64,000 nucleotides of DNA from Galaxea fascicularis (taxonomy: Eukaryota; Cnidaria; Anthozoa; Scleractinia; Euphylliidae), in NCBI GenBank assembly GCA_948470475.1, contig OX419344.1, positions 18,272,225 to 18,336,224 on the forward strand. Reading direction: 5' to 3'. The notes beneath the pieces were generated by a model. That model was given only the letters and a program-made list of their open reading frames with translations. It was not told the origin of the DNA and did not search any database. Of the stretch, positions 28,861 through 39,588 are shown piece after piece (the first letter of the stretch is position 1; the number at the start of each line of letters is the position of its first letter). The position numbers were made by a program, and so were the translations under genes.

Positions 28861-29594
28861 AATAATGAAAATTACGGGTAAAATCGATAACATTATCATG
28901 CCTGATAGGAATTATTATTATTATTATTATTAAGATAAACCCATGGTTTATCTCGCAATGATGTGGGTGTGGCATTGATGTGGGTGTCATGTACATAAAA
29001 ACAGTTATTCACCCATGGTTTTTGAGGTCTGAACAGCCAAAATGAAAAGAGAAATGTGCATGTAAATGGTTGCAAGTTCAGCAAAGAGAGGAAAGCGTTA
29101 GATAGCCAAGGTAAACTCCAGATGTTATTACTCGTTTCCAGCCGCCATGTTGGTGTACAGCTGAAGTGCACCAACATGGCGTCTCCATACTCAACTCTTT
29201 TATTTTTTGGATAGTACATTAATAACTCACTACCCAATAAATTGCGTACGGGGTATTGCACAGCGCTGAAACTTTGACACGTTGTTTCCTTAAACACGTC
29301 TACAATGTCGCATTTTCTTGACTTGATTTATTGAATGCTTGGTGATTTTATTGTTTAATTAATTCATCGATGCCACCATGTTGTCAACTTCGTAGCAAGT
29401 CAGAACTGAGTTTTAACAACAACAGCTCACAGGCTTTATACAGCTACTTTACGTAGTTGTATGGTAAGTGCATCTTAATGTGTAGCTGTGGAAGTAGGTG
29501 TAGTTAGGCAGGTGTGGGTGCAGGTATACTGAGGTGTAGATGTTGATTACATGACTTGCAACAGGTGTACATAAAGTGTCAGTCGTGAGTAATA

Positions 29595-29732
29595 GACCAT
29601 ACTCGTATTCTCGGTATTGAACTGGATCTAGCATGAAGTGGAGGCTCTTTAGGGGGAATACATTTAGATTCCCCTGCAAGAGCCTCCACTTCATGCTAGA
29701 TCCAGTTCAATCACGAGAATACGAATATGGCC
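29595..29732. mobile_element. TA-flanked foldback element with long near-perfect arms
   Basis: GAACTGGATCTAGCATGAAG with the following CTCTT is matched inverted, with only a short loop around TTTAGGGGGAATACATTTAG. Ends GACCATACTCG and CGAATATGGCC, each beside TA. Related by its ends to the GGCC family. Confidence 0.75.
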
Positions 29733-30081
29733 TATTGAAAAAGTCTGTCGATTATTGTTACTTGGTTGTGGAAGAAAAGTCGGGAAGGGATGGGCTTTAT
29801 ATCTCCCTCTGAAAAGGGGTTTGTTAGAGAGAGGTCTTTTTTTGAGAGGAGACGGCTAACAGAGGTCTTACGCATCTTCCATACAAGTTACATACATGTG
29901 CTCTTCATATGCCAGTTTTGAGGCCAAGTATCGTACGGTATTTTCCAGGCCGCATTGTACAGAAGGCCAATTAATGAATGTGAGTGTATATAGAAAGAAT
30001 GATCGCTTGTAGAAAGAGACCCGAAAAGCGAAAATGACGAGCCTAGAAACTTCACATCAGTTACTTCCATAGTGGAAAGCG

Positions 30082-30450
30082 CTCCATGACGCCAACAGTA
30101 CACTACAGTATTTTGAACTCAACTGCAACATGTAGTTACCCCGGTGAAATTTATACCGTTCACATTAGCTTATGTACCATTTGCATCATCTCAACTGTTC
30201 CAAAAGAGTAGGGAAAGCTCTCCATGACGCTAGCATGTGCACTACAGTATTTTGGACTAAACTGGATCATGTAGTCACCCCGGTGAAATTTATACCGTTC
30301 ACATTAGCTTATGTACCATTTGCATCAGCTCAACTGCTCCAAAAGAGTAGGGGAAGCTCTCCATGACGCTAGCATGTGCACTACAGTATTTTGGACTAAA
30401 CTGGATCATGTAGTTACCCCGGTGAAATTTATACCGTTCACATTAGCTTA
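30082..30450. repeat. Tandem repeat, about 139-bp unit, about 2.65 copies
   Basis: Unit starts at 30082, 30220 and 30359 (CTCCATGACGC). Each contains GTGCACTACAGTATTTTG, GTTACCCCGGTGAAATTTAT and ACCGTTCACATTAGCTTATG. Copies 2 and 3 are nearly identical, copy 1 more diverged; copy 3 breaks off at CATTAGCTTA. Confidence 0.9.
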
Positions 30451-32009
30451 GCTTTTCAAGAATGGGAGTGGGGGACTTCTCTGCAGGTGTGGTCTAGCTT
30501 TATTCAGAAAGTTCATTTAAGAATTTATACATATAAATACGCTATACAAATGTTAATTTCACAATTTCGTAACTTAAACTTTAATTTGTCGAAAGAAAAA
30601 AATGAAAAATGTTAAGAAATAAAATAAATAGAGTGTTAGGTAAGGCCAGTTATGAAAGGCACGTACCAAGGGGCTAAAATAACTGAGGAATTTGGCGGGT
30701 AGGCATTAGGGTGTTTATGGTATGACGACGGCGACGCCTATTTCCCTTTCGTAAATGGTCAATGCCATTATTAACGGTCGATGCTCTGGATAGTGTTATA
30801 ATAAGGCAATTTGTAACTTTTTAGAGAGGGTAACATTTAGGTCCTAGTTAAATTGCGTTAATATTTCGGGATAGGGCTAGGAAGACCTGTTATAGATGTA
30901 GCAGTTATCAAAGCGAGTTAACTGTAGTATATACTTAAAATTTTTGGGGTCTGTGGCCGATCAGCGGGTTGGTGAAGTGGTTAGGGAAAGATCATAGCAA
31001 AGGAAAGTGTTCCGGTTCAATTCTAGATTGAAAAATCTTATTTTTTTTTTTTAAAGGAAGACTTCCTTTACATGTTGAAAATTTCTTTAAGTGTCTTAAA
31101 AATGGCAATTACCGTTTACGAAAGGGAAATTTGCGACAGCGACGGCAAGGAGCACATCAAAGCAAGGGTGTCTCCAAAACTCAAACCTCAAAACTTCAGA
31201 CCTCAGATCTCAGACCTCAAAAGCTCAAATCTCGAAAAATCACATCCGTCGAAAACTCCAATGCAATCCAAACACAAAACCCGTCAAGCAATCATCGCAC
31301 TTGTAACTTACGATCGTACGGTGAATTATCTGATAATTTCGACAAATATCGAATTTCAGTATACTGTATTGCAAAAATTAAGCAAAACATGGAGGGCATG
31401 AGATTGACAACTTGATGCGACGTCGGAGAAGCAGCATGATCCGAATAAAAACTAATGAACTCAAAATCAGACCTAGAAAACGACACTTTCTGGCAAAAAT
31501 GCTTTTAAAAAATGTGAAAAATTCGTAGGAGGCTTTGAAAACGTTCTCGCAATTAAAATGTGTTGGGGATCGCAAAACAATGAAATGAAATCAATGAAAT
31601 CAATTGCAACCGCCACCTGTTTTCAGTATCCTGCACTCAAGGATGACACCCAATTTGTGTCCAGACGGCCATTAAGGAAGTATTAACAAAAAAAGATATC
31701 TCTGCCTTCCCTTGATGCTTATCACATTGAACATATGTTGTGGCTTAATGTTATCTTTGGTTTAAATTTTATTTCCGTTTGGCTAAAACGCATTATCATA
31801 CATCACAATACCCCAAAATAAAGGAAACTAAAATTTAAGCCAAGGATAAAATTGGACAACAACACGTACTCTATGAACTATCGCCGCATTATACGCATTA
31901 TATTGTACCCCGATAGCTTTTTCGTAATTCGATATTTCCGAAGGCCTGAAGTATTACGGATTAGCAACGAGATGCAAAAGGGTAGCAGCACTAGTTAGAC
32001 CGCTTTTAC
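30451..32009. other. Intergenic DNA, no gene recognised
   Basis: Includes a pseudo-coding stretch at 31072-31415 whose two overlapping frames come from CTCAAAACTTCAGACCTCAG-like repeats. Nothing else could be supported. Confidence 0.4.
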
Positions 32010-32138
32010 TTAACCCATGAAATAGTTGTTCGTGCACACTAACTATTACACATTTCTTCCTTTGTAAGTTCCTTTGTTGTGTATTTGACAATTACGCGAG
32101 TTTACATGTTGTCTAACAAAAAATATTTCATGGGTTAA
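32010..32138. repeat. Short inverted-repeat element
   Basis: TTAACCCATGAAATA at 32010-32024 is matched exactly inverted at 32123-32137. About 128 bp, possibly another MITE. Confidence 0.55.
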
Positions 32139-32826
32139 TAAAGTAATATTATTACATCATTCACTGTCCTAATAAAAATGAAACAATTTTGCCATTGTTC
32201 TTGTCGTCCTTCTTATTGTTGAATAAAAAATATGCAAAACCTCCAGAAGCGGGATTGTTGTATGACTTATGTGGGGGCTGATCATAAGTGTTCACTCATG
32301 ATCGAATTCATTCAAGTTCAAACTCAAAAATATTATATTTTGTTGTAAAATGTTTGAAAAAACCCTTAGTTTTCTGGAGCTGAAGTCAGCACTTCTCTTA
32401 CAATTGAAACTGGAGAATGCGAAAGCAATGAATAGAGGTTCAGTGACATGTGTAATTCTCTTTTATTTTGTATCGTGATCTGTTTATTTTTTAGTTATAC
32501 TGATTGTCTGTGCTCTGGTGTAAAAGCTTTACTTGTTTGTAATTCTGTCTCTATATACCACAATAAAAAAGAAATCATTTCAAAAAGACAAACATTCATT
32601 GACGTAGAAGTTAAAATCGAATGGGTCCTTGGAATTTGACTACAGGAGAATTCATCCACAATTTAGCAAGTTGTAGGACTCTCCATGAAGTCTGAAACAA
32701 CGCGAATTCATTTCATAAGTGATGTTTTTGCTACCGTCACCCTTGTGGTATCGTTTGATAAAATTGTTTTGTAAAATTGTTTCCTAACTTCTAAAACTTT
32801 TGGGTTAGGCTTGAACCCCCCTGATC

Positions 32827-33185
32827 AGAGCCCCGTTCAAACGGTTCCAACATTGTGCCAACTTCTTCACTGTTTACGCAAACGATAGACGCCAGATGAC
32901 TTTTGCGGCCTGATGTGAGCATGCGTGTGTTCTACAATTGTTGAACAGAGTTGTTCATATGGCTTCAACACCATTCAACATTTTCAAGAACAAAGGAAAA
33001 GTTGAATTGATGTTGAATGAAAGTTTAAACCAATTTAAACTTGATTCAACACGCTGTCAACACGTTTTCAACATTTTTTACGCTTTCAACAATGTTAGAC
33101 CAACTGTTCAAACGCACCCAACATTTAGTTCAACAAAGTGATTAAACGCATATTGAGGCAAATGTTGAAGCCGTTTAAACAGGCC
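32827..33185. mobile_element. Inverted-repeat MITE with GTTTAAACGG ends
   Basis: CCCCGTTCAAACGGTTCCAA at the left against TTGAAGCCGTTTAAACAGG at the right; many internal TTCAACA units. It contains a chance 67-codon ORF that is not considered a gene. Confidence 0.65.
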
Positions 33186-33796
33186 TTTAAGCTATCCTTC
33201 AAGTAACGGATGATTTGCTATCCAGCGGATAAAACGAATCGCACTGAACTAATACAAATGTATCCCTTCGCCGGGTGGGTGGTTTATCCGATGTATAATA
33301 TTATCCGCTCTTTCAACAACGGTTGTCCGGCTAATATCTTAATTTCTTTTTTTTTTTCCCTTTCGGTTCTTTTCTTAGTAACTTGACGGGCATTTCATCA
33401 ATTACAGCCTTACTGGCAGTCTAGCTTCATCAGTGAAAAACATTTTCGGCACAATCAAATAAATAACGTTTTTAATTAGGCCAAGAACGTATTTCCCCTT
33501 TAATAAATAAAAAGCCACAAACGTTAATTGGTCTGCCAGTGTTTATAAAACCCAAACCGATAGAACAATTAAAACATTTTCTCTGAAGTGACGGTTTGCA
33601 TTTTGTGGACAGAATGATTCTAAATCGTTCTTTTTAAATTTATCACAAAATCCAATTAAGAATAACTTAATTGGATTCCCTTTAAATTAATTTTGGCTGA
33701 GTGGCTCAGCTTTTTCCGATATTTTCAAGTGAGAGCTTCCTCTGCGTAGTTGTATTGGGGAACATATATTTTCCTCTCTTTCTTCAGGTGTGGGAG

Positions 33797-34530
33797 TTTC
33801 AAGTTTCAAGTTTCAAGTTTCAAGTTTAAGTTTCAAGTTTATTAAGTCTTCCAAAAGAATTAGTTACAATGAACACCGCCTGCAAATAGCGAGCTAATCA
33901 GGCAGGCGGTTGTTAAGGACACACAAACACGAATTACTAGTTGAAGGCGTCAAAAAAGTCGAGTTTGAATACATTATTTGTCAAGAGAGGAAAAAAAGTG
34001 ATGAAATTAAAAGTGGAGAAAAATATCAGTATAAGTTATGATTGAATTATAGTTACTTAAGATGCCTTTTTTATTTCAGAAATAAGAGTGCTAGTGTCAG
34101 CATAACTGTCCAGAGTTTCTAAAGTTTCAAATAGTAATGCTTGAATTTTCTATTTGAATATGTGCTTTGGTAATCTTCGATAGCTTTCGGGAATGCTGTT
34201 CCAGATTTTAGCCCCAGCGTTGGAAAAAGAGTTTTTATGATGATTGAGCCTAGAATGATTAATATAGTAGTTACCAGAAGATGCTGAGCGGGTATTATAC
34301 TGCTGTATGTCTTGTGTAGAAGTAAAAAGATTGCAGACATTTTGAGGTGCGGAGTTAGTGGTTAAATCAAGCATTAAGGTTGATGAAAGTTTGAAGTAGA
34401 GCATTGCGATTGGTAGGATGTTAGATTGAGCAAAATATGGAATCGCATGCGTTCTGAAAGGCAGAAAGTTGATCAAGCGAACAGCTCTCTTTTGGAGTAT
34501 AAGAAGCTTAGTTCGTTGGTCGTTTTTTGT
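33797..34530 (-). mobile_element. CR1-like LINE 3' fragment with short tandem tail
   Basis: On the minus strand this encodes the conserved C-terminus of a CR1-like RT ORF: LLILQKRAVRLINFLPFRTH, SSTLMLDLTTNSAP, YNTRSASSGNYYINHSRLNH and AKIWNSIPESYRRLPK. It is truncated upstream near 34530. The element ends at 33797-33840 in tandem TTTCAAG units (CTTGAAA on the coding strand), the sort of short-repeat 3' end used by CR1/L2 elements instead of poly-A. Confidence 0.85.
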
Positions 34531-35930
34531 GCGGTAATACTAAAAACAACTCTCCGATGGGTAACTTTTCGAACGGCAAGTGTTAAGAGACAAAAACAGC
34601 TGTAACTTTTAAATTTACATCACCGGATTCTACAATTTTTCCTGCGAGAAAAGTTGCAACCTCACGCCATGACGTACCGTACCATAACATCACGTTCTAA
34701 AATACACTCAGTTTTTTTTTTTATGAGAACCTCGCGGCTAAGATTAACCCAAATTTTAAGAGCATGTATAACCCAGCGTAAGGTTAAGAACATCTTTATT
34801 TTGCTCATTTATGTTTTTAAATGAGTAGTATACTATGTACATATGAACTTTTCTGCGTCATTTCGATTCACTGCAAAATCTGGTGACTTCATGTCGCGAT
34901 GTGAACCTCTATGTTCAATGCTTTTTGTAAAGCTAAATTTACCAACAGTTGGTTGGCGTGACATCGTGTTTATACCATGTAACTTAAGAACACCTTAAGA
35001 ACGTTTTCAGGCTCAAATCACGAAAAAAAATAACAACGTCCGAGCCTCAGCTCCAAAATTAGACGTTCTTATAGAAAAAAAAAACAGAGCGGTGCAGTGC
35101 ATTTTATGCTGAGTGTTGAAGGAAACGTTTTTGTAGCGATGCGGCAAAGTCAATTCAATGGAGCGTTAAGTAGAATAACATGCCCTGAAACCCCTCGAGA
35201 TAAGACACACTGGGTTTGTTATCTTTCATGCGATTGCCGTCTTTTGTTGTTGTTTTTTTTTACAATAAACATCAATTGTGTATTGAAATATATAACAATT
35301 TGTCAGCAGCATAATTTTTTTTTGGTTCCACCGCTTGGGATTACATATATTTCAACTTTGGGCTTTGGATTATTACAGTCTAGGATGCCGAAAATAGCGA
35401 CAAGAGTTTTCTTATGCTAAGCACGGCTGAGGTCGCAAGTTTATCTATGTTTGAGGCATCATACAGTGAATGTTCTTTGCCCATTGTCTGTAAATTTGGT
35501 TTTTTAAAGCAAGCACACTGGGTTCTTTCATTTCATGATTTTTTGCGTCAGCTGTGTCAACAGTTTATTATAAGCCGCTTGTCCCGCGAATTAAGGTCAC
35601 AATTATTGCTTCCATTTAAATATCCAACATTAGAATGCAAGGGATCGGCATCAGCTAAATATAAACACCAGGGATTAACAATCAACAAGTTATCGGTACC
35701 CAGAAAAGTGAATAATTATACGTTTTAGGAGCTCGGGCAAGTACTTCGAAAATTGGGAGGAAGAAGAACATAGTTGTTTCATGTGGCGTGTTACGGTTTT
35801 ACGCTAATACAAGCTCATCTGAGCTGAAAGCACAAACGAGGGCAAGCGAGGGCAAGCGACAATCAACATTGTGTGACTGACTTCTTCGTTTATAATTATA
35901 TCACGTAATAAACGTGTTAGAACTTCATAC
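34531..35930. other. Intergenic or intronic DNA, no exon recognised
   Basis: Searched on the minus strand for exons continuing the start exon at 36191-35931 without success. The 104-107 codon ORFs at 35097-35728 lack splice support or known motifs. Confidence 0.4.
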
Positions 35931-36191
35931 CTGAAATCCATGTTTGTTGATATTGACTTCAATCAGTGGTACACTGGGTGAGCAGTACTTTTGTTCATAC
36001 TGAGATCTCGACTTTAGCGCCTCTCTGGGGACGCTTACTTCCACCACTTTGCCCACAGCTGTTGGCTTTTTGAAGGGTCGCTGGTTCGCGGATTTCACTT
36101 CTTTCACAACAAACAGATTCCCTGCCGTTGCATTTTTCTCTTTTTTCACTGGAGCCAATTTGATCGTAGCGTTGACTATCGGGAATTCCAT
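35931..36191 (-). CDS. Putative first coding exon of an unrecognised protein
   Basis: An 87-codon open stretch beginning MEFPIVNATIKLAPVKKEK and ending NINKHGFQ at a good donor (CAG/GTATGA at 35931/35930). The composition is that of an ordered or basic protein, with phrases such as AGNLFVVKEVKSANQRPF and AVGKVVEVSVPREALKSR. No family was recognised. The rest of the gene would lie at lower coordinates on the minus strand; I scanned that interval for continuing exons and found none I could support, so the intron may be long or the gene truncated. The match of open frame, ATG and donor makes it more likely real than a chance ORF. Confidence 0.45.
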
Positions 36192-37474
36192 GTTAAAGAA
36201 CCTTTTTGTTTGGGTTACGACTCAAACTCAACCAAAGCATCTCTTCACCTCATCCGCGAACAGATGAAATTTTTCGTCGGCAAATGAATGATAGGTGAAA
36301 ACAACGGAAGAAAATTATGTCGCGGCTACTCAACCATGAAATTAAACGCAGGTTTTATGTGACAGAATGTAAATTTTGTTAACAGACTTCTTGAATAATA
36401 GCTAGGCAAGTTGTCCGCTGTTTAACAGTAATAGCAGCAGATAATTTACTCCATCAGGGCTGAAAAGGAATAAGCATATTTCCGGCTACGTATATGGAAA
36501 TCCCTGGATTGAACAGGCTAGTTTCTGATAAATAAGAACAGTTTATAATGCGTCTTTGTTTGTAGTTGCTTGAATTAGCGGATGTCCTTGACAGCTGGTT
36601 GCTGTGGGAAACTGATATGGGCTTGGTCCACAGCAGAAATCAACAGAAACTGGGAATTGATTTCTCGATTATTTACTGTTGGGTGTGAATAATTAAGGGA
36701 ATACATATGACGGTTTCATCGAAGCCACTTGTGAAAAGCGTTTTCAAGGCTATTTTTAAAGCAGTCTTTTAGCAAAACACACCCAGGAAATTATGATCCG
36801 CATTTGCTTTATTTTGAATGTGATCAGAGCATAGGACAATCAAAGAGTACTGACGTAAAAGGAAGCTTGGTTTACATTCAAATCAAACCATTTTTGTTTT
36901 CTTTGGCAAGGATGGCCTTTCGTGCAACCTTTCCTGTTTTTTTTTTTAAATTTCAAGTCTATAGACTATTGATGTCTTTCAATTTGGGTGGCCAACTGGC
37001 TTATTGCTTGAAGTCCTTTTTGGCGCAAGCTATGACCAACGCGGCGAGACTGGCCGGGGCGAGCTAAAACAAGAAATTCACGACGAATTTGAAGGCGGCC
37101 TATATGTCCATTCAAGTCGATCGTATATGACGTAACGTGCGATGAACCATTTATAAATTCGTTGCCAATTAGGCATAGCATGACAAAAATTCTTTGTCTT
37201 GGGCCATTTCAGCTTCAATAAAAAAAAAAAAAAATCACGTGCAGCGGTTATAAACATTTGCATGTGTACTGTATTCTAGAGTCAACCTTTACCATTTTCC
37301 TGTTTTTTATTGTTAATCTTTGGACAATGACTTCATCCTTTATTCTTTATTGTCATTAACAATGACATCGCCAAAGCAATTTTTGTGTGCAAGAATTCAC
37401 CGCGGATAGAGAATTTCATGAGTTGACACGGCATGGAGGTAAACTAAGTGGGTAAAGTTAGTAAATTTGAACCA

Positions 37475-38097
37475 GGGTTTTTTTTTGCGCTAAAACCAGG
37501 GGTATTTTGGCAGTATTTGCTAGGCGTTCTCTCGCCCACTCCTTCCCAGACCTCACGCGGACAAAGGGGCAAGAGGGAACGCCTAGGGACCAGGATGACG
37601 ATCAACGGAAGCGGTTCTGTTTGCTTTGGGCACTTACTTTACTTGGGAACTCCTAGATTCACTGAGCGTGTCGATGACAAAATCAATCAGATCTAGAGCA
37701 GAGCAATTCGATCAGGGTGAATATGGGTCTTTAAACAAGGCACGTGCATTGATTGATTGTCTGAAAACACCAGGTAAATTCCTTTAAGAGACAGGCCTGG
37801 AAATAAAGAACAACGGAAGTGTTTCTGTTTGCTTTAGGCGTTCACTTTCCTTGGTGACTTGCAGATTCACTGTGTCTATCACAAATTGGGATCTAGAGCT
37901 GTGAAAAGCAATCATGGTGAACATGGGCCTTTAACTGAACAACCCACGTGTATTAATTGCCAGTTAACAAGGTAAATTCCTTTAAGAAACAGGCCTGTTG
38001 TGGTGAGATATACAAAATGAACATCGCTACTTCCGTGGAAAATCTGCCGTTTTAAAAAATGTGGGTTACTGTAGATGAATAGTGTAAATATTGCAAG
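37475..38097. repeat. Dispersed repeat, uninterrupted copy
   Basis: Matches 51317-52348 across CCAGGGGTATTTTGGCAGTA, TTTGCTAGGCGTTCTCTCGC, AGAGACAGGCCTGGAAATAA and AATGAACATCGCTACTTC. No ORF of note; the open frame inside it is not shared with the second copy as a protein. Confidence 0.75.
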
Positions 38098-38271
38098 AAT
38101 TATGAGAGGTGTGTGATGCTGTATGATTACCTGTTTTCAAAACGGCCAAGAGATTGTATCAAGAAAAATGTTTAGGTGCATACAACAATACTGCATGGTA
38201 GAAATCAAAAGCTGTCAACACAGACAGTAAAAAGGCCAATAAACTTCACCAAACAAAATACAAAACTGAAT

Positions 38272-38818
38272 TCAACAGCATGAGCTGAAATCGCAAATTA
38301 TATCGTCTATTTGTTCATCGGAGATGCTATTGAACAGAGATAAATGTTCAAGTTTAAAAAAACCTACTCGACGCATGATTGTCCAGCGAGACACTATAAA
38401 TATACTAGCAATGTTTTGGCACGTAAAGCTGAGCCCTCTCAAATCCTCGCTCTCGTACCTCGGGCGGAATGTGAAGCGAGGATCGTCCTGGACCTCCATT
38501 CTTTACCACTTGGCAAGGAACAGACGTAACTCGAAATGGCAATGTTGATGCATTGTTTCCAAAATGTTGGAGAAAGTTCTCAAGTAATTCGGAAAACATC
38601 AGTCTTAAATCGTCCAACGTTTTCAAATCAGTTTCTTCCGTAACCATCCCTGCCGACTGACCTGTTAATTTTACCGTTCTCTCCGGGAGATCTACATGGG
38701 TTAAAACCTCGGAGTGCTGCTCATTGCTTGTAGTTGAGCTATGGTTAAGAATTTTCTCTATCCTGTTTAAAACCTGCTCAAAGAAATGTTTCACTTCTGA
38801 TTCCTCCGATTCCGCCAT
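38272..38818 (-). pseudogene. Fragment of an integrase-type transposon protein with helix-turn-helix, frameshifted
   Basis: The frame from the ATG at 38818 (MAESEESEVKHFFEQVLNRI) reads to about 38470. A second frame then gives SEDLRGLSFTCQNIASIFIV and SRWTIMRRVGFFKLEHLSLF, ending SDEQIDDIICDFSSCC. The second part resembles the DLRGLGF-SWxKIAxxFxVSRxTIxRR helix-turn-helix found before an rve integrase core in animal transposon-derived proteins. One frameshift near 38470 separates the parts. The catalytic core is absent, as the sequence stops soon after the HTH. Family naming is by recollection of that motif and should be searched. Confidence 0.55.
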
Positions 38819-38927
38819 GTTTGTTTATAGACGGAGTAATCTCCAGTCCCCCCGAATTTCATCTCTCGTCCCAGTCCCCAAAATTAAATAAACGAGTGCG
38901 AACATTGAATACACGATCGATTGAATA

Positions 38928-39097
38928 GGCCATTTCCGAGTTCATGTCTGCCTCCTCTTCAAAGCGAGTCTAAGTGCGAAGTTTTTGTGATGGTAATTAG
39001 TTCTACTTTACATATGAATGAAAACTAATTTTCATAACAAAAACTTCGCATTTAGACTCGCTTTGAAGAGGAGGCAGACATGAACTCGGAAATGGCC
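38928..39097. mobile_element. TA-flanked GGCC foldback MITE, copy 3
   Basis: Nearly perfect hairpin, GGCCATTTCCGAGTTCATGT at the left and its complement at the right, TA on both sides, 170 bp. The outer 14 bases and the AAGCGAGTCTAAGTGCGAAG block match copy 2, while the bases between differ. Confidence 0.85.
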
Positions 39098-39295
39098 TAA
39101 TGAAAGAATTGACTAAATAGGGACGAATAAAATTGAATAAGTTAAAGAAATTGAATTAAATGAATGCTTTGGTAAATTGAATTGAATGAACTTTAGAGGA
39201 TTGAATTGAATGAATATGAAAATTTTAAATAAATATAAGGATTAAATTAAATAAATATGGTGATATTGAATTTGCTATATTTGGCTAGCCATACT

Positions 39296-39588
39296 CGAGT
39301 CATGTTTGACAGTGGCGTGATTTTCATGGACTAATCACGATTCTTTGCTACGCATAGCAACCAATGAGATTGCTTCATTTTGTATAGACAATAGATTACG
39401 TCAAATGGCTTTTTTCGTGTTCGTTAAAGGCAAAGGCCCCGCAAAGGCCGGCTTTCGAGTTATGTAACTTATGTTGAAAGAGTTTTGAAATAAAAAGAGC
39501 TTTTTCTTCGTAATTGTATAAAACAAGTAGATTCCATGTTGCCGTGCGTCTGTTCAGTAATAGATCACAGATGACGTCAAAATGTGGT
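39296..39588. mobile_element. Left half of a foldback DNA element interrupted by the LINE
   Basis: This arm contains TAGATTCCATGTTGCCGTGC and the following bases at about 39531-39561, which occur inverted at 42307-42337. It ends at ATGTGGT, directly abutting the LINE. The partner arm resumes right after the LINE tail with AAGAACAAAAAAGTGG. The outer limit at 39296 is approximate. Confidence 0.65.

Noticed and set aside
28896..29297. 133-codon minus-strand ORF
   Set aside because: Ends in ATT-repeat-encoded Asn runs and covers an inverted-repeat segment around GCCATGTTGGTG; no protein similarity seen.
30082..30450. CRISPR or satellite centromere array
   Set aside because: Only 2.65 units of 139 bp with no spacers.
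31072..31415. Two overlapping 94-109 codon ORFs
   Set aside because: Both derive from a CTCAAAACTTCAGACCTC-like repetitive stretch; no splice or domain support.
32938..33141. 67-codon ORF
   Set aside because: Lies wholly inside a MITE of TTCAACA-type units.
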